This document shows, in pieces, positions 1 through 7,196 of a DNA stretch of 13,244 bases (positions within the stretch are counted from its first letter, which is position 1; each line of letters begins with the position of its first letter). The stretch is from Bacteroidales bacterium (lineage in GTDB: Bacteria > Bacteroidota > Bacteroidia > Bacteroidales > UBA7960), in contig SKTQ01000179.1 in assembly GCA_007122505.1 (NCBI GenBank), positions 1 through 13,244 of the forward strand, read 5' to 3'. The translations under genes were made by a program, and so were the position numbers. Below the pieces are notes generated by a model. That model saw nothing but the letters and a program-made list of their open reading frames with translations. It ran no database searches and was not told the origin of the DNA.

Positions 1-2
1 AT

Positions 3-44
3 AAGGACATTGCCATACTTGCCACTGGCAGATTTCATTTCTAA
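3..44 (+). CDS. Possible 3' end of an unidentified upstream gene (partial)
   Basis: One forward frame is open from the left edge and reads KDIAILATGRFHF followed by TAA at 42-44, just before the tRNA promoter. The hydrophobic-strand character of these residues looks protein-like, but 13 codons are too few to identify a family. A competing reading exists on the minus strand: an ATG at 38-36 opens a frame (MKSASGKYGNVL) that also runs off the left edge. The sequence cannot decide between them, or exclude that neither is coding. Confidence 0.22.
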   Translation, partial: KDIAILATGRFHF

Positions 45-57
45 TTCATAAAAAAAA

Positions 58-88
58 TTTTTGCGATTTGAAAAAAAGCGTATATTTG
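58..88 (+). promoter_or_regulatory. Bacteroidota-type promoter for the tRNA genes
   Basis: TATATTTG at 81-88 is an exact match to the Bacteroidota primary-sigma -7 element TAnnTTTG. A TTTTTG run at 58-63 lies 17 bp upstream, where the -33 TTTG element is expected. Transcription would start around 93-96, giving a 5' leader of about 15 nt before tRNA-Gly at 110. This is the best-formed promoter in the window. The consensus comes from work on Bacteroides and Flavobacterium; the assignment here is by match and position. Confidence 0.7.
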
Positions 89-109
89 CAGTCGCAATTG
101 AACAGCTAT

Positions 110-182
<73 letters not shown>

Positions 183-190
183 CAAAAAAC

Positions 191-213
191 AACCTCTGCA
201 AAGAGGTTTTTTT
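191..213 (+). terminator. Intrinsic-terminator-like hairpin after tRNA-Gly
   Basis: A perfect 7-bp stem, AACCTCT (191-197) with AGAGGTT (202-208), closes a 4-nt loop and runs into an uninterrupted T stretch to 213. This has the form of a rho-independent terminator. It lies between two tRNA genes that would otherwise look co-transcribed, so it may be partial, or may act in 3' end formation of tRNA-Gly. Confidence 0.7.
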
Positions 214-243
214 ATATCAAAGCGACCAGTTCGCATACCGTTT

Positions 244-328
244 GCCCGGATGGTGGAATTGGTAGACACCCAGGACTTAAAATCCTGTGGCCATTGCGGC
301 CGTGCCGGTTCGAGCCCGGCTCCGGGTA
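244..328 (+). tRNA. tRNA-Leu (anticodon UAA)
   Basis: This is an 85-nt class II tRNA with a long variable arm. The acceptor stem is GCCCGGA with TCCGGGT, giving a G1-U72 wobble at the end, and the discriminator is A328, as expected for leucine. The anticodon arm CAGGA-CTTAAAA-TCCTG carries UAA, which reads UUA and UUG. The variable arm is GC rich (GGCC-ATTGC-GGCC), and the T-arm is GCCGG-TTCGAGC-CCGGC. CCA is not encoded. No promoter is evident in the 30 bp between the preceding hairpin and this gene. Confidence 0.96.
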
Positions 329-331
329 CGG

Positions 332-368
332 AAAACCCCAAAGATCGAACGATCATGGGGTTTTTTTT
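332..368 (+). terminator. Rho-independent terminator after tRNA-Leu, possibly bidirectional
   Basis: AAAACCCCA (332-340) pairs with TGGGGTTTT starting at 356, with an inner GATC/GATC helix, and ends in eight T residues at 361-368. Read on the minus strand, the same hairpin is followed by TTTTCC, so it could also stop transcription arriving from gatD, whose stop codon lies 82 bp away. It is the only terminator-like structure between the convergent tRNA and gatED units. Confidence 0.75.
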
Positions 369-449
369 CAGGCAAAAAGTGTTGTATTGTTCCCTGCCTG
401 GTGATTGAGTTAATATGGCGGTCTTATTGTTCTGAACTGCCGGCCATGG

Positions 450-1835
450 TTATTTCCTGAACTTCTTCACAAAGTCTTCCACCTCCTGCACCCCACCTTG
501 ATAAACCAGGTAACCGTTATAGGGTTCGCGGCGGGTAATGTCATCATTCATGGGTGTGAGCATGATTTTTTTCACTTCATCAAGATCCTGGGTTTGTCCA
601 AGTGCCCATCCCAGTTTAACCCAAGCTACTTCAGGCAGCATATTTTCGGCGGGAACCACACCCAGTGCCATCATCTCCCGGCCGGTCTCATACACAAACA
701 TCTGCACATACCCCCAAAGGGTTTGCACAGTCATGTAAACAGCTACACCCTTTTTTGAAGCCCTCTCCAGGGCTGGATACAGCGGTTTGTTCACGTGGCC
801 CAGACCTGTTCCGGCAATGATAATCTCCTTGTAGCCATTGTCCACCAAGGAGTCAACCATATCCGGAAACATATTTGGATAATAATAAAGGATGGCCACT
901 TTCTCCTCAAAATAAGGCATAATCTTTACCTTGCGGTTTTTGCGCCGTGGGTTGTAATCTTTTTTTATGGGTTTTACCCCGGCGGTGGTAACCGTACCCA
1001 GGGGTATGTCACCAAGGGTACGAAATGTGCTGCGGTATGAGGAATGCATTTTACGCACCCTTGTGCCCCGGTGCAGCATTCCGTACTCGTCGGAGGTGGG
1101 GCCAAACATACATACCATTACTTCGGCAATATCGCCATAACCGGCCGTATAGCAGGCATGCATCAGGTTGAGTGCCGCATCGGAAGATGGACGATCGGAG
1201 GAGCGCTGTGATCCGACCAAAACAATAGGAACAGGCGGATCCTGTATCATGTAGGTCAATGCAGCTGCCGTGTGATGCAATGTGTCGGTGCCATGTCCGA
1301 TTACAATACCGTCGATACCGTTTTCTATTTCTTTGCCAATGGCCACAGCGAGTTGTTTATACTGCTCCGGGCCCATATTTTCGCTGAACACGGCAAACAC
1401 CTTTTCGGTGGTAAGATTGCAGATATCTGCCAATTCGGGTACGGCGCCATAAAGCTCGCCGGGAGAAAAAGCAGGGATCACAGCACCTGTGCGGTAATCA
1501 AGACGCGAGGCAATGGTGCCCCCGGTGCCAATCAGCTTTACCCTGGGCAATCCTTTGGTATAGGGAAACTCCTTTTCAGGAATCTTGTAATTTGCCTTCT
1601 TGTAACCCGTTTCATGCATACTTATCAGGGTACGCACATCTATTCCCACATTATAACCGGTAGGGATCTTGAGCACAATGTGCGAATCATCATCATTTTC
1701 AGAACGTGGAAGGATGGTACCGACAAAGTTTCCCCTGTTGGTTTCAATAGTGGCCTGACCCCACACCCTTACATTGAATTTTTTTAGCGCCTTCAGCGCC
1801 GGACCCTTATATCCCTGAAAGAAATCTTCACTCAT
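450..1835 (-). CDS. gatD: GatD, archaeal-type glutamyl-tRNA(Gln) amidotransferase subunit D
   Basis: GatD is the glutaminase half of GatDE: it releases ammonia from glutamine (or asparagine) and passes it to GatE, which amidates Glu-tRNA(Gln). The 461-residue protein has both expected parts. Residues about 18-75 form the small N-terminal domain typical of archaeal GatD, ending in the TGYNVGIDV stretch. From about residue 97 follows an asparaginase-like domain with GTGGTIAS at 103-110 and GHGTDTL at 181-186. By alignment with asparaginases the catalytic residues are T107, T183, D184 and K262 (in RVRKMH), so all four are present. The length is slightly above the usual archaeal 420-440. The gene is transcribed after gatE with a 49-bp gap. 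No Shine-Dalgarno precedes the ATG. A plain type I asparaginase is the alternative, but the N-terminal domain, the RVRKMH motif and the gatE neighbour argue against it. Confidence 0.93.
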   Translation of the reverse strand: MSEDFFQGYKGPALKALKKFNVRVWGQATIETNRGNFVGTILPRSENDDDSHIVLKIPTGYNVGIDVRTLISMHETGYKKANYKIPEKEFPYTKGLPRVKLIGTGGTIASRLDYRTGAVIPAFSPGELYGAVPELADICNLTTEKVFAVFSENMGPEQYKQLAVAIGKEIENGIDGIVIGHGTDTLHHTAAALTYMIQDPPVPIVLVGSQRSSDRPSSDAALNLMHACYTAGYGDIAEVMVCMFGPTSDEYGMLHRGTRVRKMHSSYRSTFRTLGDIPLGTVTTAGVKPIKKDYNPRRKNRKVKIMPYFEEKVAILYYYPNMFPDMVDSLVDNGYKEIIIAGTGLGHVNKPLYPALERASKKGVAVYMTVQTLWGYVQMFVYETGREMMALGVVPAENMLPEVAWVKLGWALGQTQDLDEVKKIMLTPMNDDITRREPYNGYLVYQGGVQEVEDFVKKFRK

Positions 1836-1884
1836 AGGTGTATTGCGTTGTATGTTGTATGTTTGCCCTCTGCTCCGGCGGTGT

Positions 1885-3858
1885 TTAATCCATTAAGCCA
1901 TCGATGGTTTCTCTGAGCCGGGCCAGCGACATATTCCCCAGTGCACCGCTGCGCAGCTGCCCCATTAACCAGTTCACTTCCACCTCCCTGCCACTATTGA
2001 TACGAATGTTGGCAAATTTTTCCCTGAGAAAGCCCATATTTTCCAGCACTTTCTTCTTATCCAAAGGACTAAAGCCGATTCCTGTGAGCAATGACTCAAC
2101 ATCCATCTTTGGATGTTCATAAATATCGGGCAACATTCGTTTAATCAGTTCCCGGTCAAGACCCTTCTTCCGGATGTCGGCAAGGATGTCGGCCACCCGG
2201 TGATAGCGAAACCCCGGAGCCCGACGGTAATGGCCTTCCACAAATTTCATCCGGTGCCCGAACAATGTTCCCACAAAAACAGGGTCCTCCCCCTGCTCTT
2301 CTACCATGCATTTGATCAATGGAAACAAATTGTTTCTGAATATGTATGTATAAGTATCCTCCGGAATGCCCCATTTCTTCATGGTATGAAAGGCGTCGAT
2401 GGTTTCTGTGGGAAGGTTTTGCCCCAACCTGTCAATGTCCTCATCTAACAAGGGAATTGGCGGAGAATCAGTGTCGGGATACATCCTGTCGGCGCCCGGA
2501 AGCACCCTTTCAAAAATGGTGGTCCCATCAGGGAAAGATTTCCTGGTTTCGTTGGGCACACCCTCAAATGCCATCCGGCACCTTTCCTCAATGGTCTCCA
2601 GTGCAGTAGGAATATCTTCAGCCGGTCCCCAGAAAAACAGTACGCTGTCCTCTTCTGTGCTTCCCAAATTTTTTCTCAGGTATTGAAATGCCTCATCGGA
2701 AATGGGATTGACATAGCTCTCTTCACTATACATATTGGGCTTTTCTATGCAGGCGATCACCTTCAGCCGGTCGCTGAATTCATCCGCAAACACCTTGCCC
2801 GGTTGCGTAAAATGTGACATAGCACCATAAAAACCCGGCAGATTGACACCATACAACTTTACACCATTGTTCTTGAGGTCTTTTATGGGTTGAGAAAACT
2901 GACCATATGTTTTGATGTCCAGTTCCTTGTAGTTCATCTGCCATTTTTCGGGCTGCCTGATCCTGTCCAGCAGGAATTGGCGAATGTGCAACAACGCCCA
3001 TTGCCGGAATGCCTCATTATGGGTCAGTTCGGGGATCCACTTTATGCGTGAAACGCCCTTGATTTCCACCCTTGTGCCACCCCGGCAACTCACATTAACA
3101 TCTTGCCGGGCGGCACCCATGCCCGTACGTACCTTGCCGGTGCTGCGATTCAAAAAGCGTATTACCTGACACGCCTCTGCCACTTCATCAGGGTTAACCA
3201 TGTCGGGATATGTAACGGTTTCGATCAGCGGCATACCCAAACGGTCGGTCTTATACGTCCGCCAATGACCAACATCCGAAATTTCCCTGCAAGAGTCCTC
3301 TTCCAGGCTGAGCTGGATCAAGCGAATGGTTTTATTTTTTAGTTGAATGGCGCCCTCAACCCCAATGATGGCAGTACGCTGGAAGCCTGTAGGGATGCTG
3401 CCATCCAGGTATTGTTTCCTGGTGATATGGATCTCTCCAACGATGTTGAGTTTTTTAAGCAGTGATATTTGTATGGCAATGTCCACTGCCTTTCGGTTTA
3501 CCGGGAAAGGCGGTGTATCGTCCACCTCGTAGGTGCAGGTGGTTTCATTTTTGATGCGGTATATGATGTTTTTTTTTGTTTTGAATTCCATCAAAGCCGT
3601 TCCGTCATATTCGCCCAGTTCGCTGAGAGTTGGCCTCATATGCCGGATCACTTCCGCATCATAACTGTCGTTATCCTGGTAGATGCCGGCAGGGCAGCGG
3701 CAAAACAGCTTTTCATCCGTATCCAGTTGCTGATGCACCTCCAATCCCGACATGAAGCCGATCCGGTCGTAGTCGGCCTGTGTGGCTTCCTTTCTCGGCA
3801 CATAGCCGATCCGCTTCATGCTTTCTGCGTAGTTATGAATCTCAAAATTTTTTTTCAT
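1885..3858 (-). CDS. gatE: GatE, archaeal-type glutamyl-tRNA(Gln) amidotransferase subunit E
   Basis: GatE phosphorylates the glutamate on Glu-tRNA(Gln) with ATP and amidates it with ammonia from GatD. The 657 residues begin with a GatB-type catalytic core. Its markers are GLEVHQQLDT at 38-47, a CRC pair at 53-55, RKQYLDGSIPTGFQRT at 147-162 (GatE form of the GatB signature), LEEDSCREI at 185-193, TDRLGMPLIE at 204-213 and RQDVNVSCRGGTRVEIKGV at 251-269. H42, E186/E187 and E213 fit the metal and active-site positions of archaeal GatE. Residues about 280-430 hold the AspRS-like GAD insertion that separates GatE from GatB. GADRMYPDTDSPPIP at 455-469 is GatE-like, and the YqeY-like tail follows from about 505. 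The roughly 27 residues before the core exceed what I recall of archaeal GatE; M14 is an alternative start. It lies upstream of gatD and 93 bp after the dehydrogenase gene. Confidence 0.93.
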   Translation of the reverse strand: MKKNFEIHNYAESMKRIGYVPRKEATQADYDRIGFMSGLEVHQQLDTDEKLFCRCPAGIYQDNDSYDAEVIRHMRPTLSELGEYDGTALMEFKTKKNIIYRIKNETTCTYEVDDTPPFPVNRKAVDIAIQISLLKKLNIVGEIHITRKQYLDGSIPTGFQRTAIIGVEGAIQLKNKTIRLIQLSLEEDSCREISDVGHWRTYKTDRLGMPLIETVTYPDMVNPDEVAEACQVIRFLNRSTGKVRTGMGAARQDVNVSCRGGTRVEIKGVSRIKWIPELTHNEAFRQWALLHIRQFLLDRIRQPEKWQMNYKELDIKTYGQFSQPIKDLKNNGVKLYGVNLPGFYGAMSHFTQPGKVFADEFSDRLKVIACIEKPNMYSEESYVNPISDEAFQYLRKNLGSTEEDSVLFFWGPAEDIPTALETIEERCRMAFEGVPNETRKSFPDGTTIFERVLPGADRMYPDTDSPPIPLLDEDIDRLGQNLPTETIDAFHTMKKWGIPEDTYTYIFRNNLFPLIKCMVEEQGEDPVFVGTLFGHRMKFVEGHYRRAPGFRYHRVADILADIRKKGLDRELIKRMLPDIYEHPKMDVESLLTGIGFSPLDKKKVLENMGFLREKFANIRINSGREVEVNWLMGQLRSGALGNMSLARLRETIDGLMD

Positions 3859-3929
3859 CTGTAGTTGGTATCATCCGCCAGGCTTTTATTGATTGCTATG
3901 GCAGGTTATTCATGGCACATATTCAACAT

Positions 3930-3955
3930 AAAAAGCTGATCTCTGCCCGGATCAG
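3930..3955 (-). terminator. Weak terminator candidate at the end of the lysine dehydrogenase-like gene
   Basis: On the minus strand a 6-bp stem, CTGATC with GATCAG, closes an 8-nt loop and is followed by one C and five T residues. The hairpin overlaps the TGA stop codon at 3954-3952. The stem is short, so termination would be partial at best. If real, it would separate the dehydrogenase from gatED transcription. Confidence 0.25.
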
Positions 3956-5085
3956 GAGATGGTTTTTTTAAAACGGATATTTCGCTCATCCAGGTATTTC
4001 ATCACAAACTCAAAACAATCTGCATCCATGCCGATCAGCTCCAGGGGAAACACCCCTTTGCCGCTAAACTGCCCGCTTAGCACCAGTTCGGCATTGGCTG
4101 TGGCGGTGAAACCTGTTGTGCGAGCCATGGAAGTAATTTTCTCCACTTCATCATATTCATCATATAATTCATACACAATATTTTTCGCTTCTCCATCCTC
4201 CACGCCTGTCAATTCAATACGCATAACGGTAAACTCCCTTTCCTCCGGCTCCAGCTGCCAGTCGCGAATGAGCACTTTGCTGGTAAAGTCGATGGGGCGG
4301 ATGGATGCATTGTTGACCGTGAGTGGTTCTTTGTCGAAAAAGCCGGCAATTTTCAGTGCCTGTATCAATTGGATATGGCCCGGATAGCGCAGTGTTTTTT
4401 CTTTCATATTGGGAATATGATCCATGTTTCGCAGCAATGACCGCAGCCCGTCGGTGTAAAAAGCTTCCAGTGTTCCCACCTTGTCAAAGAAAACCATTTC
4501 AGGCTCGCTCATGGCAGGTTTTATCATCCTTTTGCCTTTCTCAACAAAGCGTGCCGGACGCGTATATTCCTCTACCACATCAATGGGCGAAAAGGGAGCT
4601 TTGTAATAAAATGGATAGATTTTTACTTTTGGCAGCCCGCCAACATAATAGGAAAAGTGCTCTATTTCCATAAAATCATTATGATGACCCACAATCAGGT
4701 TGGGCAAGCCGGGAGCCACTCCACAATCGGTGATGGCAGTTACACCCTTCCTGGCTGCCAGGTTATTAAGTTCCATAAAGTCTTCCGGCATGAATGAGAT
4801 ATCAACGATATTTTTTCCGGCTTCTATCACCGTTTTCACAATATCAAATCCCATAAACCCCGGAACCGCAGAAACAACCAGGTCAAATTCGTTTACCAAT
4901 GACTGAACGGATTCCTCTTCCATCAGGTTAACACCTCTTGTTTCAATATCATAATTCTCCGACAGGAAGGAAAGTGATTGGCGGTCGATATCTGCTGCAC
5001 ATACATGATGCTTTTTTGCCAGGTCGATGGCAATGGCTTTGCCTACCATTCCGGCGCCAAGTACAATGATCTTTTTATTTTTCAT
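3952..5085 (-). CDS. L-lysine 6-dehydrogenase-like protein (saccharopine dehydrogenase family)
   Basis: This is a 377-residue cytosolic NAD(P)-dependent oxidoreductase. The N-terminal Rossmann fold shows VLGAGMVG with GxGxxG at G10, G12 and G15, and D32/D34 at the end of the second strand. The catalytic domain contains TDCGVAPGLPN at 119-129, YYVGGLPK at 147-153, TLEAFYTDG at 205-213, TLRYPGH at 231-237 and SMARTTGFT at 319-327. These match the layout of Geobacillus L-lysine 6-dehydrogenase, which oxidises lysine to allysine (cyclising to piperideine-6-carboxylate) with release of ammonia. The wider family includes saccharopine reductases and carboxynorspermidine dehydrogenases, so the substrate is not certain. 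It is the first of three co-directional genes ahead of gatE and gatD, and divergent from mrdA. No exact TAnnTTTG element is visible upstream on its strand. Confidence 0.8.
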   Translation of the reverse strand: MKNKKIIVLGAGMVGKAIAIDLAKKHHVCAADIDRQSLSFLSENYDIETRGVNLMEEESVQSLVNEFDLVVSAVPGFMGFDIVKTVIEAGKNIVDISFMPEDFMELNNLAARKGVTAITDCGVAPGLPNLIVGHHNDFMEIEHFSYYVGGLPKVKIYPFYYKAPFSPIDVVEEYTRPARFVEKGKRMIKPAMSEPEMVFFDKVGTLEAFYTDGLRSLLRNMDHIPNMKEKTLRYPGHIQLIQALKIAGFFDKEPLTVNNASIRPIDFTSKVLIRDWQLEPEEREFTVMRIELTGVEDGEAKNIVYELYDEYDEVEKITSMARTTGFTATANAELVLSGQFSGKGVFPLELIGMDADCFEFVMKYLDERNIRFKKTIS

Positions 5086-5198
5086 AACAAGTGTCTTTTG
5101 GGTTGTGTTTCGGTAACAGCACCATCAGGATTTGATCATGACGGCAGAATAAACCAGGCCGCGAAGCTCTGCTGCCTTCCATAATCAGTATCGCCGTG

Positions 5199-5223
5199 GC
5201 TTTCCGGTTTGCTTCCGGAAAGC
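5199..5223. repeat. Perfect 9-bp inverted repeat in the divergent intergenic region
   Basis: GCTTTCCGG at 5199-5207 and CCGGAAAGC at 5215-5223 are perfect complements around a 7-nt loop. On the + strand only TTT follows, so it is a poor terminator. It sits about midway between the divergent starts of the lysine dehydrogenase-like gene (5085) and mrdA (5361). It would lie in the 5' leader of the former if that transcript starts upstream of it. An operator, an RNA leader hairpin, or an old terminator are all possible. I see no coding sequence in 5086-5318. Confidence 0.6.
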
Positions 5224-5309
5224 TTTGGCCACATGCACGATACCTCCTGATCGGTTGGCGAAGTTAAAAAAATGTTCAGAAAAGATCATGGAAAATACAT
5301 GCTATTGCT

Positions 5310-5317
5310 TAATTTTG
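5310..5317 (+). promoter_or_regulatory. -7 promoter element for mrdA-rodA
   Basis: TAATTTTG is an exact TAnnTTTG match. Transcription from it would begin near 5323-5326, about 35-40 nt before the ATG at 5361. That placement excludes the GTG at 5319 as start codon. No clear -33 TTTG is seen at the usual spacing, which lowers confidence. Confidence 0.5.
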
Positions 5318-5360
5318 TGTGAAATTGCAACCAGACCGATCTAATCCATTAGTGATATCC

Positions 5361-7196
5361 ATGCAAATCCACAACAAATCGGGTCAATACGCCGGCAGAC
5401 GAAAGATCGTTTCCGGCATCATCATTGTTGTCGGTTTGGTTTTGCTGGGGCGGTTGTTTATGCTGCAAATCATCGATCCTTCTTACAAAGCCTTTGCAAG
5501 AAGCAATTTTCTGCGACACATTACAGACTATCCTGCCCGTGGTCTGATTTATGACCGCCACGGTGAACTCTTGGTTTACAATGAAGTTCATTATGACCTG
5601 ATGGTCATACCGGGCCAGGTGGGCGACATTGACACCCTTGAATTCTGCCGGCTGTTGAACATGGATGTATCCACTTTTGAGAGCCGTCTTTTGCAGGCCA
5701 GGAGGCATTCAAGGTTCAGGGCATCTGTTTTTGAACGACAGATATCAAAAACCACTTTTGCTGCTTTCCAGGAAAAGATGTTCCGCTTCCCCGGCTTTTT
5801 CGTACAGCCGCGTACCCTCCGTCGTTACACTTATCCGATCGCCACGCATACTTTTGGTTATGTGGGTGAGGCCGGTCCGGGTATCATCGGCAACGATCCC
5901 TATTACCGGCCCGGCGATTTTATCGGTATCAGCGGTATTGAAAGAGCCTACGAGAAAGAGCTTCGGGGGCAAAAGGGATTACGTATCCGCATGGTTGATG
6001 TTTTTAACCGCGACATCGGACCTTTTCACGACGGGAGATACGACACACTTGCCATAGCCGGAAAAGACATTTATACCACGCTGGACACGCAGCTGCAATT
6101 ATATGGCGAAAAGCTGATGCAAAACAAGCGTGGAAGCATTGTGGCCATTGAACCGGCAACAGGAGAGGTTTTGACGCTGGTGTCGGCACCTTCCTTTGAC
6201 CCGGGGCTGTTGGTTGGCAGGCAACGAACCAGAAATTACCGGATGCTTCAGAATGATACCTTAAAGCCGCTTTTTAACAGGGCTTTGATGGCACAATATC
6301 CGCCGGGATCGGTATTCAAGCTGGTGAGTACACTGATCGCATTACAGGAAGGGGTTGTGGAACCCCACACCAGGTACGGGTGCGGCGGTATTTACCATGC
6401 CGGCGGCATCAGTGTCAGATGCAGGTCTCACCCCAGCCCGGTAAATGTGGTAACGGCCATCAAATATAGTTGTAACACCTACTCCAGCATCATCTTTCAA
6501 AATACCATCAACAATCCGGTATTTGGTGGTATTCAACATGCTTTTTCCCACTGGCGTGATTACCTCGTGAGTTTTGGCTTTGGCAGAACCTTTGGAAGCG
6601 ATCTGGCTTTTGAGTTACCCGGATTGGTTGCCACTGCTGACTATTATGACAGGCTTTACGGGCGCTCGGGATGGAGGTCTCAAACCATTCTTTCGCTTGG
6701 CATAGGGCAGGGAGAACTGGGTGTAACCCCCATGCAGCTTGCCAACATGACCGCCGCCATTGCCAACAGGGGTTACTATTTAACTCCCCATGTGGTAAAA
6801 GCCATCGATGACCCTTCCAGCCCTAACACAAGATATTCGCTGGCAAACAACATCCCCATCGACAAGGAACATTTTGAAACCATTGTACACGCCATGCACA
6901 TGGTTGTTGAAGACGGCACCGGGCGGTTCTCCCGTATTCCGGGTATCAGTATGGCCGGAAAAACAGGTACCGTGCAAAATCCCCACGGCGAAAATCATTC
7001 AGTTTTTGTGGCTTTTGCACCCGTTGATGACCCGCAAATCGCTATTTCAGTAGTGGTTGAAAACGCCGGTTACGGGTCTGTTTGGGCCGCCCCCATTGCC
7101 AGCCTCATGATAGAACAATACCTGACAGGAAAAGTGCAACGCAAATGGTTTGAAGACAGGGTATTAAACCAAAGCTTCTTAACAGCCCAACCATGA
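5361..7196 (+). CDS. mrdA: Penicillin-binding protein 2, elongation-specific peptidoglycan transpeptidase
   Basis: PBP2 cross-links peptidoglycan during lateral growth as partner of RodA, anchored in the inner membrane with its catalytic part in the periplasm. Numbered from the chosen ATG (611 aa), a basic start precedes one transmembrane segment at about 16-36. A class B dimerisation domain then begins with ARGLIYDRHGELL at 59-71. The transpeptidase domain has all three motifs: SVFK with nucleophile S317 and K320, SCN at 370-372, and KTGT at 534-537. The frame stays open upstream to a GTG at 5319, which would add 14 residues. That GTG sits right behind a -7 promoter element and so would not be transcribed, which is why 5361 is preferred. 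The stop codon overlaps the rodA start. The mreC and mreD genes that often precede mrdA are absent here. Confidence 0.92.
   Translation: MQIHNKSGQYAGRRKIVSGIIIVVGLVLLGRLFMLQIIDPSYKAFARSNFLRHITDYPARGLIYDRHGELLVYNEVHYDLMVIPGQVGDIDTLEFCRLLNMDVSTFESRLLQARRHSRFRASVFERQISKTTFAAFQEKMFRFPGFFVQPRTLRRYTYPIATHTFGYVGEAGPGIIGNDPYYRPGDFIGISGIERAYEKELRGQKGLRIRMVDVFNRDIGPFHDGRYDTLAIAGKDIYTTLDTQLQLYGEKLMQNKRGSIVAIEPATGEVLTLVSAPSFDPGLLVGRQRTRNYRMLQNDTLKPLFNRALMAQYPPGSVFKLVSTLIALQEGVVEPHTRYGCGGIYHAGGISVRCRSHPSPVNVVTAIKYSCNTYSSIIFQNTINNPVFGGIQHAFSHWRDYLVSFGFGRTFGSDLAFELPGLVATADYYDRLYGRSGWRSQTILSLGIGQGELGVTPMQLANMTAAIANRGYYLTPHVVKAIDDPSSPNTRYSLANNIPIDKEHFETIVHAMHMVVEDGTGRFSRIPGISMAGKTGTVQNPHGENHSVFVAFAPVDDPQIAISVVVENAGYGSVWAAPIASLMIEQYLTGKVQRKWFEDRVLNQSFLTAQP

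Noticed and set aside
1272..1787. 171-codon plus-strand open frame opposite gatD
   Set aside because: It is antisense to a gene with clear family motifs throughout, and its translation shows no recognisable features.
450..1835. Reading the gatD product as a simple type I L-asparaginase
   Set aside because: The N-terminal GatD domain, the longer length, the RVRKMH motif and the adjacent gatE all fit GatD better.
1885..3858. Reading the gatE product as bacterial GatB
   Set aside because: At 657 residues it exceeds GatB (about 475) and carries an inserted domain at about 280-430 and GatE-type motifs; no gatA or gatC is nearby.
3469..3864. 131-codon plus-strand open frame opposite the start of gatE
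   Set aside because: It is the complement of the conserved GatE catalytic core, so it is best explained as a shadow.
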